DNA of 64,000 bases from Spiribacter salinus M19-40 (GCF_000319575.2 NC_021291.1:1054001-1118000); one strand, 5' to 3'. Shown: positions 9,490-19,144, counted from the first letter of the stretch. Program-made: numbers and translations. Notes: generated from the sequence alone by a model not told the origin.

Positions 9490-10164
9490 ATGAACCGCGC
9501 ACTCGTCATCGATCCTGATCCGAGCGAGCAGAGCCGACTCGCCCAGATTCTCACCAGCATCTGGCCTGCGCTGGTGAGCACGGCTGCGGCGTCTCTGCGC
9601 GACGGGTCTGCCAAGCTCAGTCAAATGATGCCCAGCATGCTGGTGACAGACTTCTACCTCCCGGATGGCTCCGGGCTTGATCTTCTGGAACAGGCCAGGC
9701 GCCTGGACCCCACAACACCCTGTGTCCTCCTGACCCGCCATAACGACACGCCGCACGTGCTCGCGGCACTGAAGCGCGGCGTCGACGGCTATATCCTGAA
9801 AGATCAGAGCGATGGCAGTATCAAGACGCTGTTCCGCGGGATTGGCAAAGGCGAGCCGGGGCTGTCTCCCGAGATTACCCGACAAGTGCTCCGGCAGTTC
9901 GTTGCCCGTGTCGACCCCAGCGGAGATCATCACCCCATTTCGCTGGCGAAAGCCGAGGCCATCGGGCTGACCGGGCGCGAGATCGAAGTGCTGGGCCTGC
10001 TCTCATTGGGACAGGATCGCTATCACGTGGGCGAGGCGCTCAGTATTCGCCCATCCACGGTGGCGGGACACATCAAATCGATCTACCTCAAGCTGGATGT
10101 CTCAACGCGGGCTGAGGCTACCCTCGCCGCCGTCAGGCTAGGGCTCGTGCCGGTGGAGACTTAG
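9490..10164 (+). CDS. LuxR/NarL-family response regulator, no adjacent kinase
   Basis: A 224-residue two-domain regulator. The receiver domain (about 1-120) keeps the acidic pocket (VIDPDP near residue 8), the phosphoacceptor Asp54 in VTDFYLPDGSG, a TRHND loop and a lysine in ILKD. A GerE-type helix-turn-helix (about 155-215) contains TGREIEVLGLL and PSTVAGHIKSIYLKL. It is probably co-transcribed with the upstream binding-protein gene, from which it is separated by 35 bases with an AAGGA ribosome site. No histidine kinase lies in the window. Its 3' end overlaps the convergent IscR-like gene by 27 bases. Confidence 0.88.
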   Translation: MNRALVIDPDPSEQSRLAQILTSIWPALVSTAAASLRDGSAKLSQMMPSMLVTDFYLPDGSGLDLLEQARRLDPTTPCVLLTRHNDTPHVLAALKRGVDGYILKDQSDGSIKTLFRGIGKGEPGLSPEITRQVLRQFVARVDPSGDHHPISLAKAEAIGLTGREIEVLGLLSLGQDRYHVGEALSIRPSTVAGHIKSIYLKLDVSTRAEATLAAVRLGLVPVET

Positions 10165-10566
10165 TGCGGGTTCTGCGGCCAGATTCGCCAGGGTGATCTC
10201 GCCAAGAAAGCCCTGTATCTGGCTGGAGAGCTCCTCCCAGAGATCGTGAGTCACGCAGTGCCCACCCGTCTCATCGCTTTGCCCGTCCTGAACCCGTTTG
10301 GCATCCACAGGCTGATCCACAGCCAGAATGATGTCGGCGACGCTGATTCGATCCGCCCCACGCGCGAGCCGATACCCACCCCCTGGCCCGCGAACCCCGC
10401 TGACTAACCCATGGCGACGTATCGAGGCGAACAGCTGTTCCAGGTAAGACAGTGAAAGATGCTGACGCTCAGAGAGCTCAGCGAGCGTGACGGGTCCCAC
10501 CCCCTCGTGAAGGTGGAGATCCATCATGGCGGTGACAGCGTATCGACCCTTGGTGGACAGCCTCAT
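10138..10566 (-). CDS. Rrf2/IscR-family regulator lacking two cluster cysteines
   Basis: A 142-residue winged-helix regulator. It aligns by eye with E. coli IscR from MRLSTKGRYAVTAMMDL through the wing RGPGGGYRLARG at 59-70 and the dimerisation helix. IscR binds a [2Fe-2S] cluster through Cys92, Cys98, Cys104 and His107. Here the same positions read Val92, Asp98, Cys104 and His107, so two of three cysteines are gone. No iscSUA genes follow. It may be a cluster-independent regulator, or respond to something else. It neighbours DUF1249 on the same strand. Confidence 0.88.
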   Translation of the reverse strand: MRLSTKGRYAVTAMMDLHLHEGVGPVTLAELSERQHLSLSYLEQLFASIRRHGLVSGVRGPGGGYRLARGADRISVADIILAVDQPVDAKRVQDGQSDETGGHCVTHDLWEELSSQIQGFLGEITLANLAAEPALSLHRHEP

Positions 10567-10575
10567 CGGCGCCCC

Positions 10576-11043
10576 TTAGACAGCCCAGCGACGAGCCTGT
10601 GGTCGCTCGACGACGGGACGATCGTTATTCGCATCGAAGGCATGCCCCTCACCAAGGCAATAGCGAAGCCAGCGATTCAGGAAGCGATTGGACTCCCAGC
10701 GCCAGAGCAACGCCGGTGCTGCCGGCGGGAACTCGGCCATGACCTCGGCGACACGCGCATCGTGATAGATCCGCACCCGGAGGTCGGGCAGCGATTCCTC
10801 ACCGTCGCGTGCCTCGAAGCGATGTGTCAGCAGCAGGCTAGTGGTATACGGACAGCGCTCGGTCACTTCCAAATGAAGATCAGGCCCCCGATCGACGCTC
10901 GAGACCTGCGCGTCTCGGCGCCCATCGAGCTGAGGGACGAGTCGACGCAAGTAGATGTAATTCATCTCGTACAGCTCCATCAGGGCAGCGAAACTGCCCT
11001 GATCAGGAGACTCGAGGGGGTTGGCACGCGTCTGCAAAACCAT
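10576..11043 (-). CDS. DUF1249 family protein
   Basis: A 155-residue soluble protein matching the gammaproteobacterial DUF1249 (YqiB-like) family. It has a conserved LMELYEMNYIYLRRLVP segment, VTERCPYTTSLLLTH, LRVRIYHDARVAEVM and the C-terminal NRFLNRWLRYCLGEGH. Function is unknown in the family. It lies 9 bases upstream of the IscR-like gene and downstream of ppsR, all leftward. No signal peptide or membrane segment is seen. Confidence 0.85.
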   Translation of the reverse strand: MVLQTRANPLESPDQGSFAALMELYEMNYIYLRRLVPQLDGRRDAQVSSVDRGPDLHLEVTERCPYTTSLLLTHRFEARDGEESLPDLRVRIYHDARVAEVMAEFPPAAPALLWRWESNRFLNRWLRYCLGEGHAFDANNDRPVVERPQARRWAV

Positions 11044-11109
11044 GCGGAAATGGTAGCACAGGCCTGGTAGCGCGCATCCCCTGTCGGCAGTGGAAATTCC
11101 GCCTCGGTT

Positions 11110-11931
11110 CTAATAGAGTCTGCGCGGCAGTTTGCAGGTTTGGATGATTGTGGCTGCAAGCTCTTCAATGGACATGGTGGTGGTATCCGACCAGGGCAGC
11201 TTTTCCTGGTGATACAACCCCTCGGCCCGTGCAGTCTCGTACTGACACTGGCGTAATGAGGCATAGCGGCTGTTCGGTCGCCGCTCGGCCCGGATCTGCG
11301 CAAGCCGTTCCGGCCTGATGGTGAGGGCATACAGATGATGACGATGAGGCCTCAGCACCTCCGGCAGTCGGCCGCTGAGCAGGTCATCGTCGGTCAACGG
11401 ATAATTGGCAGCGAAAATCCCGTAGTGCAGCGCCAGGTAGATACACGTCGGCGTCTTGCCGGAGCGCGAAACCCCGACCAGCACGACATCCGCCTGTTCG
11501 TAATGGCGCACCACACCACCATCGTCCGCCGACAACGCGTAGTTCATCGCGTCAATTCTCAGATTGTAGGCCCCCGGGTCGGCCATGCCGTGGCTGCGCC
11601 CGATCGTGTGACTAGACTCCATTCCCAGTTCGCTCTCCAGCGGGGCGATGAACGTATCGAAGAAGTCGAACACCACCGCGTTGACCCGTCGCAACCGATT
11701 TCGCAGTCCCGCATCAATAATGGTGCTAAAGACAATCGGCCGCTCACCACTCGCCTCACCTGCCGCCTCGATGCGAGTAATGGCATCATCAACTGCCTGA
11801 GGACTGTCCGTGAACGGCAGGCTGATCGGCAGGCAATCCAGCGGAAACTGCGTAAGCAGGCTCTGCCCGAGGGTTTCAGCGGTAATGCCGGTGCGGTCGG
11901 AAATGAAGAAAACGCTGCGGGCGCTGGACAT
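11110..11931 (-). CDS. ppsR: Phosphoenolpyruvate synthase regulatory protein (bifunctional kinase/pyrophosphorylase)
   Basis: A 273-residue DUF299-family protein. Members inactivate PEP synthase by ADP-dependent phosphorylation and reactivate it by Pi-dependent dephosphorylation. Visible hallmarks are FFISDRTGITAETLGQSLL at the start, VNAVVFDFFDTFI, SHTIGRSHGM, and the P-loop-like GVSRSGKTPTCIYLA near residue 150. It is divergent from ppsA with 77 bases between the starts, the classic arrangement for this enzyme/regulator pair and the main support for the specific name. Confidence 0.93.
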   Translation of the reverse strand: MSSARSVFFISDRTGITAETLGQSLLTQFPLDCLPISLPFTDSPQAVDDAITRIEAAGEASGERPIVFSTIIDAGLRNRLRRVNAVVFDFFDTFIAPLESELGMESSHTIGRSHGMADPGAYNLRIDAMNYALSADDGGVVRHYEQADVVLVGVSRSGKTPTCIYLALHYGIFAANYPLTDDDLLSGRLPEVLRPHRHHLYALTIRPERLAQIRAERRPNSRYASLRQCQYETARAEGLYHQEKLPWSDTTTMSIEELAATIIQTCKLPRRLY

Positions 11932-12008
11932 GGCGTTCGTTACTCTGGTGTCGGAACTCGGGTCACAAGTTTACCGGTCAGCCATCATCTTTGTAGGAGT
12001 GAGCGCAA

Positions 12009-14390
12009 GTGAGTGAGTACGTAGTCTGGTTCGAGTCGCTCGGCATGAACGATGTCGAGCGCGTGGGCGGCAAAAATGCCTCGCTGGGCGAGATGATCGC
12101 CAACCTCGCCGATGCCGGCGTACAGGTGCCTGGCGGCTTTGCCACAACCGCGGACGCCTATTGGGCGTTTCTCGACGAGAGCGGGCTGCGGGCGCGGATC
12201 GAGGCCGCACTGGAAGGACTGGACGTGGAGGATGTGCGTCAGCTCGCCGAGACAGGCGCTCGCATTCGTCAAATGATCGTCGAGACCCCGTTTCCCGCCA
12301 GCTTGCACGAACAGATCGCTGAGGCCTGGGAGCAGCTGCTGACCCGTGCCGGCAAGCAGGACCTCTCCGTGGCCGTGCGCTCCTCCGCCACGGCTGAGGA
12401 TCTGCCCGATGCCTCGTTTGCTGGCCAGCAAGAGACGTTTTTGAACGTTCGCGGCCTGGACAGTGTTCTGCATCATATCCGCGAAGTGTTCGCCTCGCTG
12501 TTCAATGACCGGGCGATCTCCTATCGCGTTCATCACGGCTTTGCACACGAACAGGTCGCCCTGTCTGCCGGCATTCAGGAGATGGTGCGCTCCGACACCG
12601 GCGCGTCCGGTGTCATGTTCACGATGGACACCGAGTCCGGGTTCCGTGATGTCGTCTTCGTGACCGCCTCTTACGGCCTGGGCGAGACGGTTGTGCAGGG
12701 ATCGGTCAACCCGGACGAATTCTACGTCCATAAATCCACGCTGGATGCGGGCCGTCCCGCCGTACTGCGCCGGATGATCGGTGAGAAAGCCATCAAGATG
12801 GTCTACGCCACCGATCCAAACGCCACCGAAACCGTCGAGATCGTCCAAACTGACGAGGCCGACCGGATGCGTTTCTGTCTGTCGGATCAGGAGGTCGAGG
12901 CGCTGGCTGCCCAGGCCATGATCATCGAACGCCACTATGGCCGCCCAATGGACATTGAGTGGGGCAAGGACGGCGAAACAGGCCGGTTATTCATCCTCCA
13001 GGCTCGGCCTGAGACGGTTAAAAGCCGTGACGGGGGCCAGAGTCTGCAGCGCTACCAGCTACACGAGCGGGGCGAGGTCCTCGTGGAGGGGCGCGCCATT
13101 GGCCAGCGCATCGGCGCGGGCAAAGCGCGGGTTGTAGACTCCATTGACGATATGTACCAGGTCGAAGCGGGTGATGTGCTCATAACCGACATGACCGATC
13201 CCGATTGGGAGCCGATCATGAAGCGCGCCGCCGCCATCGTGACCAATCGCGGCGGCCGGACCTGTCATGCGGCCATCATTGCTCGGGAACTGGGTATTCC
13301 GGCGGTGGTGGGCACTGGCGATGCCACCGAGCATGTCAGCGACGGGGCCGAGGTCACCGTGTCCTGTGCTGAGGGTGACACCGGCTATATCTACCGCGGA
13401 CTGAAGGACTTCGAAATCCGTGAGGTGGCGCTGGGAGATATGCCGGCCTTGCCGTTCAAAATTATGATGAACGTGGGCAACCCAGACCGGGCCTTTGACT
13501 TCGCCCAGCTGCCCAATGCGGGGGTTGGCCTGGCGCGGCTTGAATTCATCATCAACCGTATGATCGGCATCCATCCGCGTGCCCTGCTGGAGTTTGACCA
13601 GCAGCCCAATGACCTGAAGGCGGTCATCCGCAACCAGATTGCCGGCTACGACGATCCCGTCGGCTTTTACATTGAGAAGCTGACCGAGGGCATCAGCACC
13701 CTGGCGGCGAGTTTCCCCGATAAGCCCGTCATCGTGCGGATGTCCGATTTCAAATCAAACGAGTACGCGAACCTGATCGGTGGAGCCGCCTACGAGCCCG
13801 AGGAAGAAAATCCGATGATCGGCTTCCGCGGCGCCTCGCGCTACGTCTCCGAAGACTTCCGCCCGTGCTTTGAGCTTGAGTGCGAGGCACTGCGTCGCGT
13901 TCGGGATGTCATGGGATTTACCAACGTCTGGATCATGATCCCCTTCGTGCGTACACCCGCCGAAGGCCGTCAGGTCGTCGATCTGCTGGCCGCTCAGGGC
14001 CTCGAAAAAGGCAAGGATGGCCTGAAAGTCATCATGATGTGCGAGCTGCCCTCTAACGCGGTGCTCGCTGATGAGTTCCTCGATATCTTCGATGGTTACT
14101 CCATTGGATCGAACGACCTCACCCAGCTGACGCTCGGACTCGACCGTGATTCAGGTCTAATTGCGCACCTGTTCGAAGAGCGGGATCCGGCGGTGAAGGC
14201 GCTGCTGCACATGGCGATTCAGGCGGCCCGGCGCAAAGGCAAATACGTCGGTATCTGTGGCCAGGGGCCATCCGATCATCCGGACCTCGCTCGCTGGCTC
14301 ATGGATGAGGGCATCGAGAGCGTCTCACTGAACCCCGACAGCGTGGTGGAAACCTGGCTTTACCTGGGCAAGGAGCATGCCGACGCCTGA
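12009..14390 (+). CDS. ppsA: Phosphoenolpyruvate synthase (pyruvate, water dikinase)
   Basis: A 793-residue gluconeogenic enzyme converting pyruvate, ATP and water to PEP, AMP and phosphate. The N-terminal ATP-grasp domain includes [11 protein letters not shown] and [20 protein letters not shown]; the phosphohistidine domain has [15 protein letters not shown] with the phospho-acceptor His420; the C-terminal TIM barrel has [20 protein letters not shown] and [11 protein letters not shown]. Length is normal for the family. It lies opposite ppsR, and glcDEF follow on the same strand after a 61-base gap with its own operator, so glcDEF is probably a separate unit. Confidence 0.96.
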   Translation: MSEYVVWFESLGMNDVERVGGKNASLGEMIANLADAGVQVPGGFATTADAYWAFLDESGLRARIEAALEGLDVEDVRQLAETGARIRQMIVETPFPASLHEQIAEAWEQLLTRAGKQDLSVAVRSSATAEDLPDASFAGQQETFLNVRGLDSVLHHIREVFASLFNDRAISYRVHHGFAHEQVALSAGIQEMVRSDTGASGVMFTMDTESGFRDVVFVTASYGLGETVVQGSVNPDEFYVHKSTLDAGRPAVLRRMIGEKAIKMVYATDPNATETVEIVQTDEADRMRFCLSDQEVEALAAQAMIIERHYGRPMDIEWGKDGETGRLFILQARPETVKSRDGGQSLQRYQLHERGEVLVEGRAIGQRIGAGKARVVDSIDDMYQVEAGDVLITDMTDPDWEPIMKRAAAIVTNRGGRTCHAAIIARELGIPAVVGTGDATEHVSDGAEVTVSCAEGDTGYIYRGLKDFEIREVALGDMPALPFKIMMNVGNPDRAFDFAQLPNAGVGLARLEFIINRMIGIHPRALLEFDQQPNDLKAVIRNQIAGYDDPVGFYIEKLTEGISTLAASFPDKPVIVRMSDFKSNEYANLIGGAAYEPEEENPMIGFRGASRYVSEDFRPCFELECEALRRVRDVMGFTNVWIMIPFVRTPAEGRQVVDLLAAQGLEKGKDGLKVIMMCELPSNAVLADEFLDIFDGYSIGSNDLTQLTLGLDRDSGLIAHLFEERDPAVKALLHMAIQAARRKGKYVGICGQGPSDHPDLARWLMDEGIESVSLNPDSVVETWLYLGKEHADA

Positions 14391-14415
14391 CTTGAGTCGG
14401 CGCGCATTCTCCTTT

Positions 14416-14434
14416 AACTTGGTCAGACCAATTT
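14416..14434 (+). promoter_or_regulatory. Candidate PdhR/GlcC/LldR-type operator upstream of glcD
   Basis: The sequence AACTTGGTCAGACCAATTT is a near-perfect palindrome of the TTGGT-NNN-ACCAA type bound by GntR-family (FadR subfamily) regulators such as PdhR, LldR and GlcC. It ends 17 bases before the glcD start and abuts the GAGGAG ribosome site, so occupancy would block initiation or early transcription. The cognate regulator is not encoded in the window. Confidence 0.7.
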
Positions 14435-14451
14435 GGTGAGGAGAGCGAACC

Positions 14452-15951
14452 ATGCCCGCGCATGCCATGTTCCGGCCGGAGGACATCCGCTTCGAGGTGG
14501 ATGTCGACCCGCTCATCGCCGAGCTCACGAGGGTCTTGCCCGACGAGGGGCTGATCGTCCACGAAGCCGGCAGGCGGGCCTACGAGTGTGATGGCCTCTC
14601 CGCGTACAAGCAGCTGCCGCTGCTGGTCGCCGTACCCGAGACCATCGAGCAGGTACAGACCGTACTCAGGCTATGTCATGAAGCCGGCGTACCGGTAGTC
14701 AGCCGGGGCTCGGGCACCAGCTTGTCAGGCGGCTCCCTTCCCCACCCGCAGGGCTTGCTGCTGGCCATGGGCAAGTTCAACCGAATCCACGATATTGACG
14801 CCGACCGCCGCATTGCCCGCGTTGACCCAGGCGTTCGCAATCTGGCGATCTCGGAGGCGGCTGCCCCGTATGGGTTGTATTACGCACCCGACCCCTCCTC
14901 GCAAATCGCCTGCTCCATTGGCGGCAATGTGGGTGAGAATGCCGGGGGCGTGCACTGCCTGAAGTACGGCTTGACGGTACACAACGTCCTCGAGCTGACC
15001 GTGGTGACCATGGAAGGCGAGCTGACTACGATCGGCAGCGAAGCGCTCGATGCCCCGGGCCTGGATCTACTCGCGCTTATGCACGGCTCTGAGGGCATGC
15101 TTGGCGTCATCGTTGAGGTAAAGGTTCAGCTGCTACCTCACCCGTTGACCAAAGCGGTCCTGATGGCCTCTTTCGACAACGTCGAGCATGGCGGTCACGC
15201 CGTGGCGGGCATCATTGCCCGAGGCATCATCCCGGGCGGACTTGAAATGATGGACGGGGCCGCCATTCAGGCGGCTGAGGATTTCGTCCATGCGGGTTAT
15301 GACACGGACGCCGCAGCCATCCTGATCTGTGAGCTCGACGGCAGTGAAGCGGAAGTCGCTGATCAGATGACGGCCGTTCAGGACTGCCTACGCGAACATG
15401 GCGCTACGCGCATTCAGGTTGCTGAGGATGATGAAGCCAAGGCGCGTTTCTGGGCTGGCCGCAAGGCTGCCTTCCCCGCCGTGGGACGGATCTCTGCAGA
15501 CTACTACTGCATGGATGGCACGATTCCACGCAAACAGCTCGCCTATGTCCTGCGCCGCATTAGCGAGCTCAGCGCCGAGCAGGGCCTGGAGACAGTCAAC
15601 GTGTTCCACGCCGGCGACGGCAACCTCCATCCATTGATCCTGTTTGATGGCAACAAGCCTGGGCAACTCGAGGCCGCAGAGACACTCGGCAGCGAAATTC
15701 TCCAGCTCTGCGTGGAGGTGGGCGGCACCGTCACGGGCGAGCACGGCGTGGGTGTTGAGAAGATCAACGAGATGTGTGTGCAGTTCGCAACCAGTGAAAT
15801 CGAGCAGTTCCATGCGATCAAACAGGCATTTGATCCGGCTGGACTTCTGAATCCCGGCAAGGCCATTCCCACGCTGAATCGCTGCGCGGAGTTCGGACGA
15901 CTTCACGTGCACAATGGCGAGTTGCCGCACCCCGAGCTGGAGCGACTGTAG
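14452..15951 (+). CDS. glcD: Glycolate oxidase subunit GlcD (FAD-binding)
   Basis: A 499-residue flavoprotein of the FAD-linked oxidase (PCMH) family that oxidises glycolate, or D-lactate, to the 2-oxo acid. FAD-binding motifs include VVSRGSGTSLSGGSLP near residue 85, SIGGNVGENAGG near 160 and the C-terminal VFHAGDGNLHP and TGEHGVGVEK. It is followed immediately by glcE (the TAG stop and GTG start share a base) and glcF, so the three subunits are made together. The ATG is preceded by GAGGAG. Confidence 0.93.
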   Translation: MPAHAMFRPEDIRFEVDVDPLIAELTRVLPDEGLIVHEAGRRAYECDGLSAYKQLPLLVAVPETIEQVQTVLRLCHEAGVPVVSRGSGTSLSGGSLPHPQGLLLAMGKFNRIHDIDADRRIARVDPGVRNLAISEAAAPYGLYYAPDPSSQIACSIGGNVGENAGGVHCLKYGLTVHNVLELTVVTMEGELTTIGSEALDAPGLDLLALMHGSEGMLGVIVEVKVQLLPHPLTKAVLMASFDNVEHGGHAVAGIIARGIIPGGLEMMDGAAIQAAEDFVHAGYDTDAAAILICELDGSEAEVADQMTAVQDCLREHGATRIQVAEDDEAKARFWAGRKAAFPAVGRISADYYCMDGTIPRKQLAYVLRRISELSAEQGLETVNVFHAGDGNLHPLILFDGNKPGQLEAAETLGSEILQLCVEVGGTVTGEHGVGVEKINEMCVQFATSEIEQFHAIKQAFDPAGLLNPGKAIPTLNRCAEFGRLHVHNGELPHPELERL

Positions 15952-17033
15952 TGTCGGGCAAGGATCAGGCTGACGCGCTGGTCGAGCAGGTCGTCGCGGC
16001 CCATGACCGCCACTCGCCGCTGTCGATTGTCGGCAGCGGCTCTAAAGCGTTTTACGGCCACGCCACCCCGGGCGAGACGCTCTCGGTGACAGGTCATACC
16101 GGGATCGTTAATCACGAACCGACCGAGCTCGTACTCACTGCCCGGGCGGGTACGCCGCTGGCCGAGATAGAGGCCGCGCTGGCCGAGCAGGGACAGCAGC
16201 TGCCCTTCGAGCCACCGCATTTCAGTGGTCTTGGCACGCTTGGCGGTGCGATTGCGGCCGGACTGGCCGGCCCCGCCCGACCCTATGCCGGATCGGTCCG
16301 TGACATGGTGCTCGGCCTTCGCCTGATCAATGGTCAGGGTGAACTGATGCGCTTTGGTGGTGAGGTCATGAAAAATGTGGCGGGCTATGACGTGGCCCGG
16401 CTCAATGTGGGCGCACTGGGCACGCTGGGCGTGATCACGGAAGTCTCTCTCAAGGTCCTACCGGCGCCGGCCTCCACGGCCACCCTGGCGCTCGAGATAC
16501 CGGCCAGCGAGTGTCATCCCCGCACCGAGGCCTGGCTGCGATCAGGCCGTCCAGTCAGCGCTGTTGCCCATGATGGCGAGCGTCTCTACCTGCGCCTGTC
16601 CGGTACCACATCCGCCGTGGCCGATGCGGTGAGCGATATTGGCGGTGAGCCGTTGCCCGAGTCGACAGCCCGGGCGTTCTGGCAGTCCCTGCGCGATCAG
16701 ACGCACCCGTTTTTTGACCCCTCAGCCGAGCCGTTGTGGCGCCTCTCGTTGCCGCCTGGCGCCGATCTGACCCCCTTTGGCACACCCAGCCTGATCGAGT
16801 GGGCCGGCCAGCAGCTCTGGGTGCGAGAGCGCGCCGACGCCCATGCCATCCGCGAAGCGGCGACAGCGGCCGGCGGCAGTGCGACCCTCTTTCGTGGCGA
16901 ACTCCCCAATGTCAGCGTTTTTCATCCGCTGGACGCCGTTAAAATGCGGCTCCATCAGTCACTGAAAGCGGCATTTGACCCGCGCGGCATTCTCAATGCC
17001 GGGCGGCTGTATCCCATGCTGGAGGCAGCCTGA
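15951..17033 (+). CDS. glcE: Glycolate oxidase subunit GlcE (FAD-binding)
   Basis: A 360-residue, shorter relative of GlcD that forms part of the glycolate oxidase complex. It shows the FAD-binding elements SIVGSGSKAFYG near the N-terminus and FSGLGTLGGAIAAGLAGPAR, then GGEVMKNVAGYD. The GTG start overlaps the last base of the glcD stop, implying coupled translation. The C-terminal FDPRGILNAGRLYP is typical of the family. Two bases separate its stop from the glcF start. Confidence 0.92.
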   Translation: MSGKDQADALVEQVVAAHDRHSPLSIVGSGSKAFYGHATPGETLSVTGHTGIVNHEPTELVLTARAGTPLAEIEAALAEQGQQLPFEPPHFSGLGTLGGAIAAGLAGPARPYAGSVRDMVLGLRLINGQGELMRFGGEVMKNVAGYDVARLNVGALGTLGVITEVSLKVLPAPASTATLALEIPASECHPRTEAWLRSGRPVSAVAHDGERLYLRLSGTTSAVADAVSDIGGEPLPESTARAFWQSLRDQTHPFFDPSAEPLWRLSLPPGADLTPFGTPSLIEWAGQQLWVRERADAHAIREAATAAGGSATLFRGELPNVSVFHPLDAVKMRLHQSLKAAFDPRGILNAGRLYPMLEAA

Positions 17034-17035
17034 GC

Positions 17036-18250
17036 ATGCAGACCCAACTGGCTGAACCCATCAAACACACAGCGGCCGGGCAGGAAGCCGATGCCATTCT
17101 GCGCAAATGCACGCACTGCGGCTTTTGCCTGGCCAACTGCCCGACTTACCGACTGCTCGGGGACGAGCTGGATAGCCCGAGGGGCCGGATTTATCAGATC
17201 AAACAGGTGCTCGAAGGCGAAACGCCGACAAAGAGTACGCAGTTGCATCTGGACCGCTGCCTGACCTGTCGGGCCTGCGAGACGACGTGCCCCTCGGGTG
17301 TGGAGTATGGACGACTGGCCGATCTCGGTCGGGAGATCGTCGAGCAGCAGGTGCCTCGGCCACCGACCCAGCGCTGGCTGCGGACGGCGCTGAGGACCGT
17401 CCTGCCGCGGCCACGGCTGTTCGGAACGCTGCTGGCGCTTGGCCGCCTGGCGCGGCCTCTGACGCCCGGCATCCTGCGCAAGAAAATCCGGCCGCGTCGG
17501 CGTCCGGGGAACTGGCCCGGTGATACGACTCAAAGCCGTTTCGTCCTGATGCTCGAGGGCTGCGTACAACCGGCCCTGGAGCCGCCGATCAACCCGCAGA
17601 CCGCGCGCATCCTGGATGGCCTGGGGATTGGCGTGCACCGCACACCCGCGGTGACTTGCTGTGGCGCAATCGACCAGCATCTGGGCGCGCCTGATGCGGC
17701 CAAGGCCCAAATCCGCGCTAATATCGACACCTGGTGGCCCGAGATTGAGGCCGGCGCGGAAGCCATTGTGGTCAACGCCAGCGGATGCGGTGCACAGGTC
17801 AAAGACTATGCCCACCTCCTCGCCGATGACTCCGACTATGCCGACAAGGCGGCGAAGGTCACAGAACTGGCGGTTGATCCCATCGAGCTTCTGGAGCGTC
17901 ACGCCGACGCCCTGGCACCGGCGGACGGCACGCCCCGGCGCGTGGCTTTCCAAACGCCCTGCACCCTGCAGCATGCCCAAAAGTTGAACGGACGGGTCGA
18001 TAAGCTCCTTGCGCGCATCGGCTTTGAGCTCACCCCGGTGCCTGATTCCCATATCTGCTGCGGTTCAGCGGGGACCTATTCCGTGCTCCAGCCCAAGCTT
18101 GCCGAGCAATTGCGAACGCAAAAGCTGGACAACCTCGCCAGCGGCGCACCGGAGCTGATTGCCACGGCGAACATCGGCTGTCTGGTCCATCTTGATGAGG
18201 CCTCCGATATCCCGGTACGTCACTGGCTGGAGCTCATTCAGGCGGCCTGA
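17036..18250 (+). CDS. glcF: Glycolate oxidase iron-sulfur subunit GlcF
   Basis: A 404-residue iron-sulfur protein that passes electrons from the GlcD/GlcE flavins to the respiratory chain. Two 4Fe-4S sets are visible: Cys25, 28, 31, 35 (CTHCGFCLANC) and Cys75, 78, 81, 85 (CLTCRACETTC). Two CCG-type domains follow (CCGAIDQHLG and CCGSAGTYS). Length is normal. It is the last gene of the glcDEF unit; the rhodanese gene begins about 30 bases later and could be read from the same message. Confidence 0.94.
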   Translation: MQTQLAEPIKHTAAGQEADAILRKCTHCGFCLANCPTYRLLGDELDSPRGRIYQIKQVLEGETPTKSTQLHLDRCLTCRACETTCPSGVEYGRLADLGREIVEQQVPRPPTQRWLRTALRTVLPRPRLFGTLLALGRLARPLTPGILRKKIRPRRRPGNWPGDTTQSRFVLMLEGCVQPALEPPINPQTARILDGLGIGVHRTPAVTCCGAIDQHLGAPDAAKAQIRANIDTWWPEIEAGAEAIVVNASGCGAQVKDYAHLLADDSDYADKAAKVTELAVDPIELLERHADALAPADGTPRRVAFQTPCTLQHAQKLNGRVDKLLARIGFELTPVPDSHICCGSAGTYSVLQPKLAEQLRTQKLDNLASGAPELIATANIGCLVHLDEASDIPVRHWLELIQAA

Positions 18251-18280
18251 GCAGACCTGAGGCTGCTATACTGTGCGGTC

Positions 18281-19144
18281 ATGTCCAGGCCGCCGGAGCA
18301 AGCCATGGCGCAACAGAATCTGCTACTGGTCGTGGATACCAACACGCTCGCCGAACGACTGGGGTCGCCAGGGCTCCGCATCGTGTTTGTGGGCGATCGG
18401 GCCCTTTACGAGCAAGCCCATATCCCCGGGGCCACGCAGATCGAATATGCTGCGCTCAATGCGGGTGGCCCACCCGCCATGGGTCAGCTGCCCTCCCCGA
18501 CAAGCCTGGCCCGTCTGCTGGGTCAAGCCGGCATCACGCCGGAAACCCACGTGGTGGCCTGTGATGCCGAGGGAAACGGTCGGGCCTCACGCCTGCTGTG
18601 GACACTCGATTGCATCGGACACCACAACTGGTCACTTCTCGATGGCGGCGTCATTGCCTGGCAAGCCGATGGCTTGCGTTTCGAGCAGGGGCCAGGCCCC
18701 GACGTTGCGGTGGCGGATTACCCCGTCGACGTCAACGCCTCATCGGCCCGCGCTGATCTGGCCCATGTGCAGTCGCATCTGGGCGATCCGGACGTCGCCA
18801 TTCTGGATGCCCGGTCCCCGGGCGAGTATCAAGGCGATGATGTGCGCGCTGCTCGCGGCGGTCATATTCCCGGGGCTGTTAACCTGGAGTGGACGGAGAA
18901 TATCGACGTGGATAATGCCGCCAGACTGCGCCCCAAAGAAACCCTGAGAGCAATGTACGAGGCCCTCGGTCTAAGCCCAGGCCAGGAAGTCATTACCCAC
19001 TGCCAGACCCACCATCGTTCTGCGCTGAGCTATGTCGTGCTGCGCTATCTGGGCTATGACCGCGCCCGCGGCTATGATGGTTCGTGGTCGGAGTGGGGCA
19101 ACCGCACGGACACACCCGTGGTGACCGGCGCTGCCCCCGAGTGA
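18281..19144 (+). CDS. Two-domain rhodanese (sulfurtransferase)
   Basis: A 287-residue protein with tandem rhodanese domains. The N-terminal domain (about 15-140) lacks a catalytic cysteine loop. The C-terminal domain carries the active Cys241 in THCQTHHRS, followed by GYDGSWSEWGNR, a signature of thiosulfate/3-mercaptopyruvate sulfurtransferases. The loop is not the CGSGVT type of SseA, so thiosulfate or another sulfur donor may be preferred. An ATG at 18305 (MAQQN) is an alternative start. It lies after glcF and ends next to the convergent orn gene. Confidence 0.85.
   Translation: MSRPPEQAMAQQNLLLVVDTNTLAERLGSPGLRIVFVGDRALYEQAHIPGATQIEYAALNAGGPPAMGQLPSPTSLARLLGQAGITPETHVVACDAEGNGRASRLLWTLDCIGHHNWSLLDGGVIAWQADGLRFEQGPGPDVAVADYPVDVNASSARADLAHVQSHLGDPDVAILDARSPGEYQGDDVRAARGGHIPGAVNLEWTENIDVDNAARLRPKETLRAMYEALGLSPGQEVITHCQTHHRSALSYVVLRYLGYDRARGYDGSWSEWGNRTDTPVVTGAAPE

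Noticed and set aside
11985-12935. A 316-residue open frame antisense to ppsA
   Set aside because: It overlaps the ATP-grasp domain of ppsA and shows no coherent domain.
15951-17033. glcE as a truncated copy of glcD
   Set aside because: Its length and motifs are those of the GlcE subunit, and it sits in the normal glcDEF order.
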